A stretch of DNA of 64,000 nt from an uncultured bacterium (GTDB lineage Bacteria > Myxococcota_A > Polyangia > Polyangiales > Houyiibacteriaceae), in contig CALJDU010000011.1 in the NCBI GenBank assembly GCA_938024995.1, forward strand, positions 1 through 64,000, read 5' to 3'. The translations under genes were made by a program, and so were the position numbers. Below, one piece after another: positions 26,568 through 34,854 of this stretch. Within the stretch, counting starts at the first letter, position 1; every line of letters begins with the position of its first letter. A model generated the notes under the pieces. It ran no database searches. It worked only from the letters and a program-made list of their open reading frames with translations, and had not been told where the DNA came from.

Positions 26568-27704
26568 ATGACTGCGATGCTGCGCCGGACCGATCTCCTC
26601 TGCCTTTTTTTCGCGGTGACGCAGCTGGGGTGCGCGGACCCGGAGCTCCCGCCCGCCGCGCCGGGATCACCGGGCGGCTTCGTCGGCGGAGGCGCGGTGG
26701 CGTCGGGCGGCGGCGACGACGTCGAGGCCGGCGAGGTCTGCGGGACACGTCGAGTGGAGACCGAAGAGAGAACGGGTCCGGTCGACCTTCTGGTCGCTGC
26801 GGACCAGTCCGGGTCCATGGAGCTGGAGTGGGACACGCTCGGGGCGTCGCTCTCGTCGTTGGTCGCCGCCGCTGGAGCAGAGGGAGTGGAGACGCGGGTG
26901 GCCGCGACCGATCCGATCGTGGGTTGCCCGACTTGCGATTTGATCGATGTGGCCGTGACGTCCGGGAACGCCCTCGAAGTCCTCGCCCGCGACGATGTCT
27001 TCTTCGAGCGTGACGGCGGGGTTCTTGAGCTTCTCGTGCTCACCGATGACGAGAGCTCGCTCAGCGGTGATGCCTTCATTCAAACAATGGCGTCGCGGCT
27101 CGATCGTCCATTCCGGGTCCACGCGGTCGCGGCAGAACACATCGGTACGCGCGCGCAACGGGTCTGCGGCACGGTGACCGACCCTTGTCGCGATGAGTTC
27201 GCGGCGTGCCCGTTGTCCGATGACATCGCGTGTCTCGATGTGATCGGCGCGAGCTGCGCCGCGGCGATCGAGCGCGGGTTTGGTGACTGCGCGCGTGGCG
27301 GAACCTTTGAAACCGGAGCGACGACCTGCACGACCGCATCGCGCACGGGGCAGCGCTATGAGTGGCTGGCGCACGTCACTGGGGGCGCGTTCATGTCGAT
27401 GTGCGAGTTCGACAGTGTTCGACTCTTCGATCCGCTGCTCGATCTGCTCCGCTCGGACCGCGTTCAGAACGTCTTGCCTTGCGAGATCCGCTTGCCGGAT
27501 GGCGCGACACTTGACCGCGACCGGGTCACGGTCGTCTTGGAGAGCGAGGGCGATGTGGTGGTGCCGCGAGTGACCGAGTGCGGCGCGGCGCTTGGCTATC
27601 AGCGAACCGAGGACATGGTGACGCTTTGTCCCTCGGTCTGTGCCGTCCTCCGCGCCCCGGACGAGAGCGTGCGCGTTGACCTCGCGTGCGCTGACAACGG
27701 ATGA
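26568..27704 (+). CDS. Lipoprotein with von Willebrand factor A-like domain
   Basis: The 378-residue protein has a lipoprotein signal (DLLCLFFAVTQLGC), a Gly-rich linker, and a VWA-type fold starting at VDLLVAADQSGSMELEWDTL: the AxDxSGSM is a good MIDAS metal-binding motif. ELLVLTDDESSLSGDAF fits the later TxxDE position. Many Cys pairs (CPTCDLID, CGTVTDPCRDEFAACPL) suggest disulfides and periplasmic or surface location. GGAG lies 7-8 bases before the ATG at 26568; ATG at 26577 is an alternative. The stop overlaps the next gene's ATG. Confidence 0.85.
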   Translation: MTAMLRRTDLLCLFFAVTQLGCADPELPPAAPGSPGGFVGGGAVASGGGDDVEAGEVCGTRRVETEERTGPVDLLVAADQSGSMELEWDTLGASLSSLVAAAGAEGVETRVAATDPIVGCPTCDLIDVAVTSGNALEVLARDDVFFERDGGVLELLVLTDDESSLSGDAFIQTMASRLDRPFRVHAVAAEHIGTRAQRVCGTVTDPCRDEFAACPLSDDIACLDVIGASCAAAIERGFGDCARGGTFETGATTCTTASRTGQRYEWLAHVTGGAFMSMCEFDSVRLFDPLLDLLRSDRVQNVLPCEIRLPDGATLDRDRVTVVLESEGDVVVPRVTECGAALGYQRTEDMVTLCPSVCAVLRAPDESVRVDLACADNG

Positions 27705-28300
27705 AGAGCGCCGCCTGGAGGGTGGGCGCGGTGTTGGTGATCCTCGCGCTCGCGTACATCACCGCAGGCGTATCCGGCCGATGGTTCGCGGACACCTTCT
27801 TGATCATCGAGCCGCCGCGCGACGTGGTCCGCGTGGTGACTCCACCCGAGCCGGTGGCGCAGGTGCCTCCCGCTGAAGCCGGGCCGGCGCCCGTGATTCG
27901 TGAAGGAAACGGGGCGACGCTGACCAAGCGTCCGCGTCGCGTACGGGAGCGCGCGTCTCAGATGACAAAGAGCGAGACACGCGAGCGTCGCTGCGCTCAC
28001 GTGTCCCGACGCGAGGTGCGGGCTCGCGTGCTTGACCCGGGCTCGCTTCAGCGCGTTCGTATCGCTGTCCAAGACCAGGGGATCGCGCTCTCTCGAGTGA
28101 GCGGAACGCCGCTCACGCGTCTCGGTTTTCGGGACGGCGACATCGTGACGCGCATTCAGGGCGCGCCCGCCACCGTGGACGCCGCGCTCGCGTTACTCGC
28201 CGCGGTGGATCGCGTGAGCGAAATCCGCGCGACCGTGCTCCGGGGGACGCGGCGCATTGGGCTCTGCGTCGAGCTCACGGATGAGCTCACCGACGAGTGA
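27701..28300 (+). CDS. TM-anchored PDZ-domain protein (GspC-like)
   Basis: The 199-residue protein has one N-terminal TM helix (VGAVLVILALAYITAGVSG), a Pro-rich linker, a basic region, and a C-terminal PDZ-like domain (SLQRVRIAVQDQGIALSRVS, then LGFRDGDIVTRIQGAPATVD). TM anchor plus linker plus PDZ is the plan of GspC-type secretion proteins, but the homology region is missing and no gsp genes are near. It is coupled to the VWA lipoprotein gene by an ATGA overlap. Function inferred as a periplasmic interaction partner of that lipoprotein. Confidence 0.75.
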   Translation: MKSAAWRVGAVLVILALAYITAGVSGRWFADTFLIIEPPRDVVRVVTPPEPVAQVPPAEAGPAPVIREGNGATLTKRPRRVRERASQMTKSETRERRCAHVSRREVRARVLDPGSLQRVRIAVQDQGIALSRVSGTPLTRLGFRDGDIVTRIQGAPATVDAALALLAAVDRVSEIRATVLRGTRRIGLCVELTDELTDE

Positions 28301-28646
28301 GATAGCCGAGCGCACCGTCGAGGTCGTCGTGAAACACACGGGTCGTCGCGCTCGTGGAGAGGCGCTTGAGCTGGAGGACGCCGGCAGCGGTCATCACGAG
28401 GAACGCGACTCGCTCGTAGGGCGCGACGATGACCGGCACGATGGCGTCGACCGCCTTCTCGAACGCGGGGTCGTTTCGTGGGAAGGCCGCGCGGAGATCG
28501 AAGAGGAGCGCGCGGCGCGGCGGGAGCGCGGCGAGTCGTGCCGGCATAGCGGCGAGCGCGTCCAAAAGGAGACCGATCTCCGTGACCTTGGTCGTCGTCC
28601 GGCGCACCTGGTGTACCCCGTGTACCGTCTCAACTTCATAGAACAT
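28287..28646 (-). CDS. Small cytoplasmic protein of unknown function
   Basis: The 119-residue protein has no signal or TM segment. Its pattern of alternating strand/helix (VHQVRRTTTKVTEIGLLLDA, RALLFDLRAAFPRNDPAFEK, YERVAFLVMTAAGVLQLKRL) resembles the STAS/SpoIIAA-like fold seen in many short myxobacterial hypothetical proteins, but this is a weak impression. The last 14 bases overlap the 3' end of the convergent PDZ gene. Real coding is supported by the start spacing and the codon pattern. Confidence 0.6.
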   Translation of the reverse strand: MFYEVETVHGVHQVRRTTTKVTEIGLLLDALAAMPARLAALPPRRALLFDLRAAFPRNDPAFEKAVDAIVPVIVAPYERVAFLVMTAAGVLQLKRLSTSATTRVFHDDLDGALGYLTRR

Positions 28647-28716
28647 CGCAGCGGGACTCTACGTCATCAAGCCAAGAGACTTGAAGGCGCGCGCGGTTGG
28701 TCTCAACGTTTAAAAC

Positions 28717-29262
28717 ATGACCGTGGGAGCGGAACAGGGGCCGGAGACGAGTTCACCGTACCCCGCGAGTTGGACGGTCGCGCGCGCGCTCGATGCATAC
28801 CTCGCAGAGAATGGGTTCACGAAAGAGGAGTACGACGCGCGCTTCGTCTGGATCTCGTTCTGGCGCGTGACCTTCCCGTTCCCGAACCCGCCGTCGCGAC
28901 ATGACGCCGTACGGGTACATGACCTCCATCACGTCGCGACAGGGTACGGGACGGACCCGACCGGGGAAGCGGAGATCTCCATGTGGGAGCTCGCCCGCGG
29001 ACTGACCGGGCTGAGCTTCTTTATCAAGTGCATCGTGGTGGGCGGAGGCCTCTTCGGTTTCCTGCACTCACCAAGGCGAACGCGCGCAGCCTTTCGCAGC
29101 GCAAAGCGCGTCGGCGGCACGCTCTTCCCGATGTCACGTCGCGAGTACGAAGCGTTGCTCTCGATGAAGGTGGGCGACCTGCGCGAGCGTCTCGACCTGC
29201 CGCGCGATGGGATCGCGTCGCATCCACGCGGTCTTCACTCGGCGGCTCCTTCGGTCGCTTAG
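28717..29262 (+). CDS. Coq4-like protein with HDxxH motif
   Basis: The 181-residue protein has the core VHDLHHVATGYGTDPTGEAE (about residues 68-87), matching the HDxxHxxTGY zinc-binding signature of Coq4-family proteins, which in eukaryotes act in ubiquinone synthesis (C1-decarboxylase role proposed). It lacks signal peptide and TM segments in the first half but has a hydrophobic helix (GLTGLSFFIKCIVVGGGLFG, ~95-115) as some Coq4 proteins do. A bacterial paralogue with another substrate is also possible. It is preceded by an own promoter region and not coupled to neighbours. Confidence 0.75.
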   Translation: MTVGAEQGPETSSPYPASWTVARALDAYLAENGFTKEEYDARFVWISFWRVTFPFPNPPSRHDAVRVHDLHHVATGYGTDPTGEAEISMWELARGLTGLSFFIKCIVVGGGLFGFLHSPRRTRAAFRSAKRVGGTLFPMSRREYEALLSMKVGDLRERLDLPRDGIASHPRGLHSAAPSVA

Positions 29263-29277
29263 ATTCGGTCGCTTAGA
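29250..29277. repeat. 14-bp tandem duplication across the stop codon of the Coq4-like gene
   Basis: TTCGGTCGCTTAGA occurs twice in a row; the first copy contains the gene's TAG stop. This looks like a simple slippage duplication and does not change the protein. Confidence 0.7.
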
Positions 29278-29314
29278 TTCGAGTCTGGCGTCCTCGCCGC
29301 GACGGGCGGTCCGC

Positions 29315-30061
29315 TCAGAGGTAGGGGCCGCAGCGGCTTCGGAAGCGGTGGCACGTGTAGCGGTCGGAGTCGGGGCACTCTTCCGGCGTCTCGCAGACGC
29401 ATTCGTCAATGCGCACACACGGGCCCCAGCACGTCCCGACGACTGACGCGATCTCACCGTCGGGACATGTCGGCTCGAGCGCGCGGCAGCGGATGTCCCG
29501 TCGGTCGCAGCTGACCTCTGCACCGCGACACTCGCCGGAGTACGCGATCGACTGCTCCGGACAGGTGCTGCTCCCATAGAACGTGTCGCCGCCGCAGCTG
29601 CAGTTCGGGACCTCGTCGTCGGTGCACGGCCGAAGCGACGCGATGCAGACCCATCGGTCGTCGCAGGTCGGACCTCCTTCGCAAATGAGCCCGGGACGAC
29701 AGGCGCGCTCGCGGCAGTTCTCTCCGATGTTGGCGAGTCCGTCCCCCGTATCGGCGCTCGCGTCCATTCCCGCGTCGCCGGTGTCTGGGCTGCCCGTGTC
29801 TGGAGTGCCGGTGTCCGGGTTGCCTGTGTCGGGAGTGTCTGCGCCGCCGGTGTCTGCCTCGCCGGTGTCGGCCTCGCCGGTGTCGGCCTCGCCCGTGTCG
29901 GCTTCGCCCGTGTCGGTGGTGGTGGTGTCCTCGCCCGTGTCTGCGGTGGTGTCGGGACCCCCGGTGTCGACGCCGGTATCGACCCCCATCGCGGAATCGT
30001 CATCCCCGCACCCGAAGCAAGTGAGCGTCACGACAAGTAAGACCGAGAGTCGAAGCTTCAT
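29315..30061 (-). CDS. Lipoprotein with DTG-repeat linker and Cys-rich C-terminus
   Basis: The 248-residue protein has a signal peptide with lipobox CFGC, a long low-complexity linker (about residues 22-110) of EADTG, PDTG and TADTG units, and a Cys-rich C-terminal third with at least 18 cysteines in pairs. The DTG linker should be extended and hydrophilic, spacing the Cys-rich head from the membrane, which is common in Sandaracinus-like genomes. No enzymatic motif. A second protein with the same plan lies at 37397. Confidence 0.8.
   Translation of the reverse strand: MKLRLSVLLVVTLTCFGCGDDDSAMGVDTGVDTGGPDTTADTGEDTTTTDTGEADTGEADTGEADTGEADTGGADTPDTGNPDTGTPDTGSPDTGDAGMDASADTGDGLANIGENCRERACRPGLICEGGPTCDDRWVCIASLRPCTDDEVPNCSCGGDTFYGSSTCPEQSIAYSGECRGAEVSCDRRDIRCRALEPTCPDGEIASVVGTCWGPCVRIDECVCETPEECPDSDRYTCHRFRSRCGPYL
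29760..29990. repeat. Short tandem repeats encoding ADTG/PDTG units
   Basis: Units of about 15 bases (GTGTCGGCCTCGCC-like on the plus strand) recur at least ten times with drift, encoding the Asp-Thr-Gly linker. Length variation by slippage in frame is expected; there are no unique spacers, so this is not a CRISPR array. Confidence 0.7.
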
Positions 30062-30120
30062 CTCCGCAGCATAGCGCGAACGGCTCCCGTGAAACGCCTC
30101 CCCAAAGAAGGTGTGTCACA

Positions 30121-31182
30121 ATGCGGAAGATGAGTCGGCCTTCTCTTTGGCTGTTCGTTTGGTGCCTCACGCTCTCGAGCGCGTGCGTCGCGGACCCCCC
30201 AAGCGACCAGTTCGCGTGCGATCCCGGCGCTTGCCCACCTCACCAAACGTGCGTAGCGGGGCGTTGTCGTTTGGCGGACGCGACGGTCGATGGCGCGGTT
30301 GACGGTGGGGATGACGCGGACGCGGGAGACGCACACGTCGATGGGATATCCGACGTGTTGATGGACGGGGCTCTCGACGGTACCGACACGAGCATGGACA
30401 CCTGTGTCCCCAGCGCGGAAGTGTGCGACGGATCAGACAACGATTGCGATCCGAGCACCGCCGACGGTGCTGAGGATCCCGCGCTCGGGGAAGATTGCGG
30501 AGACCCGGCGCTCTGTTCCGCGGGGACCTTCAGCTGCGTCGATGGCGCGTTGCGATGTGATCCGGCGCCGATCCCGGCGGAGCGGTGCAACGGCGTCGAT
30601 GACGATTGCGACACGCGCGTCGACGAGGAAATCGACGACCCCCGAGTGGGCGTGGAGTGCTGCGGAGGGGAGACGGTTTGCACCGCGGGCGCGATCCGGT
30701 GCGATGTTCCCCCGTTGAGCTCGTCGATCGAGGTGTGCGACGCAGCCGATAACGACTGTGACGGTACGATCGATGAGGGCGCCTGTGATTGCGACATGTA
30801 CCGCCGCGACGGTTCGACCTACACGATCTGTACGAACAACACAGAGTGGGGCCCGGCCGCGACCTTGTGTGAAGCTCAAGGCTACTCCCTCGTCACCATC
30901 GATGACGCGGACGAGCAAGTGTTTCTGTCGGACGCGATCGACGAGACCGGAAGGGAGCGCCGATTCTTCATCGGGATTCGCCGGTTCGAAGGCGAGCTGA
31001 TCTGGCGCAGCGGAGCGCCGGTGTCCTTCACGTCCTGGCGAGATGGCGAGCCCGCGACGGGCAACGATTGTGGAGTGATGGATCGACTTCGCGATGGTCT
31101 CTGGGAGATGCACCGCTGCGGAAACAACGTTGGTCACATCTGCGAGACAAACGCGGCGCCGTGGTCACCGCCCACGCTCTAG
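30121..31182 (+). CDS. Lipoprotein with MopE motifs and C-type lectin domain
   Basis: The 353-residue protein has a lipoprotein signal (LFVWCLTLSSAC), an acidic linker, three MopE-type metal-binding units (VCDGSDNDCDPST; RCNGVDDDCDTRVD; VCDAADNDCDGTID, residues ~100-220), and a C-type lectin-like domain to the end (TEWGPAATLCEAQGYSLVTI, FIGIRRFEGELIWRSGAPVS, then SWRDGEPATGND and HICETN). The WxxGxP-type and terminal Cys fit the lectin fold. It should bind carbohydrate or ice/mineral at the cell surface, perhaps Ca-dependent. Fusion of MopE repeats to a lectin domain is uncommon. Confidence 0.88.
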   Translation: MRKMSRPSLWLFVWCLTLSSACVADPPSDQFACDPGACPPHQTCVAGRCRLADATVDGAVDGGDDADAGDAHVDGISDVLMDGALDGTDTSMDTCVPSAEVCDGSDNDCDPSTADGAEDPALGEDCGDPALCSAGTFSCVDGALRCDPAPIPAERCNGVDDDCDTRVDEEIDDPRVGVECCGGETVCTAGAIRCDVPPLSSSIEVCDAADNDCDGTIDEGACDCDMYRRDGSTYTICTNNTEWGPAATLCEAQGYSLVTIDDADEQVFLSDAIDETGRERRFFIGIRRFEGELIWRSGAPVSFTSWRDGEPATGNDCGVMDRLRDGLWEMHRCGNNVGHICETNAAPWSPPTL

Positions 31183-31353
31183 CGGGCCGCTGAAAAACTC
31201 GCAGGCGCGCTTCGCGCGCGGCCTCGTACCTCGTCCGTCATCCGCCGGCACTCAAAAATGCTCGGCACTGTTGTCGGTCAGAGGACACGAACGCCATACG
31301 GGCAGCATCACAAATCGCATCCAGCGACTTTTTAGTGAACGGTTCGAAACGAA

Positions 31354-31387
31354 GAGAGCCCCTCGCGATCGATCGCGAGAGGCTCTG
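31354..31387 (-). terminator. Long hairpin between lectin and small MscS genes
   Basis: Sixteen-base arms (31355-31370 and 31371-31386) pair with one mismatch, making a long GC-rich hairpin downstream of the minus-strand mscS gene (stop at 31420). The 237-base gap holds no ORF; besides this hairpin it contains a 16-base motif shared with 16493-16508. The T-run is weak on both strands, so terminator function is likely but not proven. Confidence 0.5.
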
Positions 31388-31419
31388 CTTCAGTTCGCCG
31401 ACTGGGCGCCGGCTTGGCT

Positions 31420-32343
31420 TCAGACCGCCTTTTGACGGTGGTAGAAGTGCTTCTCCGGAACCGGGTAGCCCGCGTCGCCGAAGGTCTCCTTGATGGCCAT
31501 GTTCGTGGCGAAGTAGACGTCCCAGTAGTGGTCCGTGTGGACGTAGGGACGAACGCAGAGAACGGGGCCCGCGAGGTTGAACTCGAGGATGTGGATGTCG
31601 GGTCCGACTTCCTTGGAAGCGTGCGGAAGCTTCGCGAGCGCGGTCTTGAGCTTCGCGATCGCCTCGTTCGGATCGACGGTGTGGTTGAGCTGCGCGACGA
31701 GGTCGACACGGCGAACATCGTTGAGCGAGAAGTTCGAGATGATCTCGCTGAAGATCTTGTTGTTGCCAACAATCGTCGCGACGTTGTCCATCGTGTCGAC
31801 GGTCGTCACGAAGAGGCCGATCTCCTTCACGGTGCCGGTAATGCCACCGACCGTCACGAAGTCGCCGTTGTTGAACGGGCGAAGAATGACGATGAAGATG
31901 CCGGCCGCGAAGTTCGCGAGCAGCCCAGACCAGGCCATACCGATCGCGACACCAGCAGCGGCGAGGAGCGCGGCGAACGTCGTCGTCTCCACTCCGAAGA
32001 AGCCCAAGATCGCGACGACCAGGGCGATGGTGAGCAGGACCTTGAGCGCGGCGACGATGTACTCAGCCGCGGTGCGGTCGAGGTTGTTTTTCGTCATCGC
32101 CTTTTGCGCCAATCCCAGCGCGAACGAGATGAGCCAACGACCGACGATCCAGAGGACGATTCCTCCGAGGAGCTTCAGGCCGATGTCGACCCCGTTCTCC
32201 TGAAGTGATTCGAGCAGCGTGCTCGGATCAAACCCTCCGAACTGGGCGGTCTCCGTCGGGGCGGCCTCATCTTGCGCCAACGCCGTTAGCGAAGTTGCGG
32301 TGGTCGCGGCGAATGCCGCCGCGCCTTGGAAGTACTTTGTCAT
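31420..32343 (-). CDS. mscS: Small MscS-type mechanosensitive channel
   Basis: The 307-residue protein has an N-terminal signal-like segment, three TM helices (residues ~50-165) and the MscS core: FAALLAAAGVAIGMAWSGLL (pore helix), then ILRPFNNGDFVTVGGITGTV and the beta/C-terminal domain with IVGNNKIFSEIISNFSL. Length is close to E. coli MscS (286). Unlike the MscK-like protein at 24070 it lacks a large periplasmic domain. GGAG about ten bases upstream supports the ATG at 32343. It protects against hypo-osmotic shock. Divergent from the 32518 lipoprotein. Confidence 0.93.
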   Translation of the reverse strand: MTKYFQGAAAFAATTATSLTALAQDEAAPTETAQFGGFDPSTLLESLQENGVDIGLKLLGGIVLWIVGRWLISFALGLAQKAMTKNNLDRTAAEYIVAALKVLLTIALVVAILGFFGVETTTFAALLAAAGVAIGMAWSGLLANFAAGIFIVILRPFNNGDFVTVGGITGTVKEIGLFVTTVDTMDNVATIVGNNKIFSEIISNFSLNDVRRVDLVAQLNHTVDPNEAIAKLKTALAKLPHASKEVGPDIHILEFNLAGPVLCVRPYVHTDHYWDVYFATNMAIKETFGDAGYPVPEKHFYHRQKAV

Positions 32344-32423
32344 GATTTGTTTTCTCCAACGCGGCGCTATCCCCCGCCGCTGCATCGGGGGTTTGCAAAG
32401 TCCGGGCCCATACCCATCCACAC

Positions 32424-32438
32424 TTTTGGGCCCCAAAA
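32424..32438. promoter_or_regulatory. Perfect palindrome in divergent promoter region
   Basis: TTTTGGG-C-CCCAAAA is a 15-base perfect palindrome about 80 bases from both divergent start codons (mscS and the 32518 lipoprotein). Position and symmetry fit a dimeric regulator's operator. No half-site family is recognised. Confidence 0.4.
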
Positions 32439-32517
32439 TGGGTGACACTTGGCCGGGTTTTTCGGGTTTTGTGGGAGTTGGCCTACGTCCCGTAGCGTCC
32501 ACACCACAGGTCGCTCT

Positions 32518-34320
32518 ATGGTCGTCTTCAGTATGCGTGTTCCGGCTGGGCTTCTTTTTCTCCTATTGCTTTCGATCGGCTGTGGCGACGACGACGGGTC
32601 AGCCGATGTGGGCACAGACACCAGCGCGGATGTCGAAACGGACAGCGCAGAAGACGCTCAAGAAGACGCGCCGGAAGACGTCGGCGTCGACGCATTTGTG
32701 GTCGAGACGCCGCCTTCGTGTGCTCCCGCACCCATGGTGACCCCACCGGCATGTGGAACCGCTGCCGCGCGTGCCTCGCTCATTCCAGGTCCGCGTGATC
32801 CGGAGCACGACGCCGCGCTCGCGAGCAAGGCCGACGCCTTCGACAGGGCGTATCGTTTGATCGCGAAGCACACGGGGACGAATTCCGAGCTCGTCGTCGG
32901 TGCAGTGGACGACCGTGAGCGGATCGCCGAATACATCGCGGGCGAGGCCGACCTGCCGGCGACGCTCACCGCGCTCGCGGACCGCGTGCAGTGGACAAAG
33001 GTGGCGGGTGCGTACGCAGGGGCGGGCGCGACCGCGGACGCCTTTCGCTATGCCGCCTTGCGCGACGAAGGGGCCGCATGTGAAGAGGTCGAGGCCGCGC
33101 GCGCGACCGTGATCGCCGCGGCCGAAGCGGTTCATCGGGCGTTCGCGATCACAGGGACGCCCGGGGTGGTCGCGCGAGGCTATCAACGCAACGATCTTCA
33201 CCCGCTCGCCCATGAGATCGTTCCGCTCTTCGACGAGGCCGGCGACCCGCTTCCAGAAGAGAAAAACAATGGGACGTGGCGCGCCGATGTGAGCGGCGAG
33301 TATCCGGAGTACGACTGGGAAGACTCCTGCAGTCGCGACATGCTGATCGGTTGGGTGTGGGGTCTCGCGTCGCTTCACGAAGTGGTGCGTGGTGACGCTA
33401 CCTTCCCAGAAGAGGTTCGCCAGACCTTAGAGGCGGACGCGCTCGCGCTGGCTCGCTCGCTGATGCGCGAAGGCGCGGAGGGATACGACCTTGAGATTCA
33501 CGACGCCGATGGTCGCCGCACGTTTCACGGGACCCTGCACGAGTCCGCGATCGATCGCGTCTACCTCCCGCGGTTTCGCGGGAACGCGCAGCACGCCACG
33601 ATGGCGCTCGGAATTATGGCGGCGCTCGCTCGCGTGACCGGCGACGAGGAGACGCGCAGCTACGTTCACAATGAGCTGGTGCGGCGCCGAGAGCTTCACC
33701 TGCTCATTCGGGATATGGCCGGCATCATCGACTTTGGCCGCTCAACCAACTTCAGCAATTACAACATGAGCTTTACCGGGGCCTGGCTCGCGAGCCGCTA
33801 CCTTTGTGGTGATAGCGCGCGAGCCGCGGTGAACGAGGGCATCACGCGTTCTCTCTACGGAACCGAAGACGACGCGCGACACCCCATCGAGCTCGGCCAG
33901 ACCTTCTTTGACGTCGTCTACCTGCACGCCGAGTCCGGGATGTCCCTCGACGTTGCGCCGGCCTCGATCGAGACCGCGCTCGCGTCTTCGGCGCTGAGCC
34001 GAGGCGAGGCGAGCTTGCGCGGGTTCGCGACCGCTCCTTATTGGAACACAGGGGTCGAGAACTGTGACGCCGATGAGATCGAGGCGCTGCGATGCGTCGC
34101 GGTCGATGGCGTGACCCTCATCGAGCTGGAGGAAGAGCGCGGCCGCAACGACCTCCTCATCGCGACGCGAGTTGTCCCCTTTGGGGTTCGGCCGCCGAGC
34201 AACTACCACTGGCGATCCGATCCCCACCGAGTGAACGGAGACGGTGGCGGAAACGTTCTCTACTCCGGCGTGGATTTCCGGGTCGCGTACTGGACGGGGC
34301 GCTTTCTCCAGCGAGAGTGA
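32518..34320 (+). CDS. Large lipoprotein, helical domain, function unknown
   Basis: The 600-residue protein has a lipoprotein signal (AGLLFLLLLSIGC) and an Asp/Glu-rich linker, then a mostly helical body. Segments such as SRDMLIGWVWGLASLHEVVR, NAQHATMALGIMAALARVTG and SFTGAWLASRYLCGD recall alpha/alpha-toroid folds of glycan-active enzymes, but no catalytic residue set can be defended. Six Cys suggest disulfides. ATG at 32518 or 32533 may start it; neither has a strong ribosome binding site. It may be regulated together with mscS through the palindrome between them. Confidence 0.7.
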   Translation: MVVFSMRVPAGLLFLLLLSIGCGDDDGSADVGTDTSADVETDSAEDAQEDAPEDVGVDAFVVETPPSCAPAPMVTPPACGTAAARASLIPGPRDPEHDAALASKADAFDRAYRLIAKHTGTNSELVVGAVDDRERIAEYIAGEADLPATLTALADRVQWTKVAGAYAGAGATADAFRYAALRDEGAACEEVEAARATVIAAAEAVHRAFAITGTPGVVARGYQRNDLHPLAHEIVPLFDEAGDPLPEEKNNGTWRADVSGEYPEYDWEDSCSRDMLIGWVWGLASLHEVVRGDATFPEEVRQTLEADALALARSLMREGAEGYDLEIHDADGRRTFHGTLHESAIDRVYLPRFRGNAQHATMALGIMAALARVTGDEETRSYVHNELVRRRELHLLIRDMAGIIDFGRSTNFSNYNMSFTGAWLASRYLCGDSARAAVNEGITRSLYGTEDDARHPIELGQTFFDVVYLHAESGMSLDVAPASIETALASSALSRGEASLRGFATAPYWNTGVENCDADEIEALRCVAVDGVTLIELEEERGRNDLLIATRVVPFGVRPPSNYHWRSDPHRVNGDGGGNVLYSGVDFRVAYWTGRFLQRE

Positions 34321-34470
34321 CTTTCTCTTCACGCCCGCCGCATCGAAGCGTGCCGTGCTGTGCCTGTTGTCTGTCTTCGGCGCCCTTTTGCTCGGTCGGG
34401 AACGTGGAGACGCTGGCAGAGGCCTTGCAATAACTCTTCGCGGCGCCGCTCCAGGCGCATTGGAGAGAGC

Positions 34471-34821
34471 ATGAAGAGTTGCCCAAGCTGTGAGTCCTTC
34501 GTTCCCGCGACGATCTGTCCGGAGTGCGGCCACGTGATCACGAAATCGACCGCGAAGCGCGTCTTTGGTCGCGTGCTGAACGTCGCCGTCGGGGGCGCGA
34601 CCGCGATCACATTGGCCGCGTGTTATGGCCTTCCCTACGAGGACCCCTTCTGTAGCGACCCGAGCGCGGACCTCGACGGCGATGGCTACTGCTTTGAGTT
34701 TGACTGCGATGAATCGGATCCGGCGATTCACCGATTCGCTAGCGACGAAGCCGGCGATGGGGTGGACACCAACTGTGACGGTGTGGATGGCTACCCAGGC
34801 GACGCAGGCACGACGCCGTGA
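34471..34821 (+). CDS. Small zinc-ribbon/lipobox/MopE-stub protein (candidate substrate of adjacent radical SAM enzyme)
   Basis: The 116-residue protein starts with a zinc-ribbon-like pair (Cys4-x2-Cys7 and Cys16-x2-Cys19), then a hydrophobic segment with a lipobox-like LAAC (Cys51), and ends in one MopE-type unit: DLDGDGYCFEFDCDESDP and later DGVDTNCDGVDGY. A lipobox this far from the N-terminus is unusual, so Cys51 may only be a TM end. GGAGAG six bases upstream supports the ATG. The gene lies 33 bases before a radical SAM/SPASM gene, the usual place for a modified-peptide precursor; this role is inference. Confidence 0.65.
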   Translation: MKSCPSCESFVPATICPECGHVITKSTAKRVFGRVLNVAVGGATAITLAACYGLPYEDPFCSDPSADLDGDGYCFEFDCDESDPAIHRFASDEAGDGVDTNCDGVDGYPGDAGTTP

Positions 34822-34854
34822 GCTGTACATGAGCACCCAACGACGGCGGCGCGA

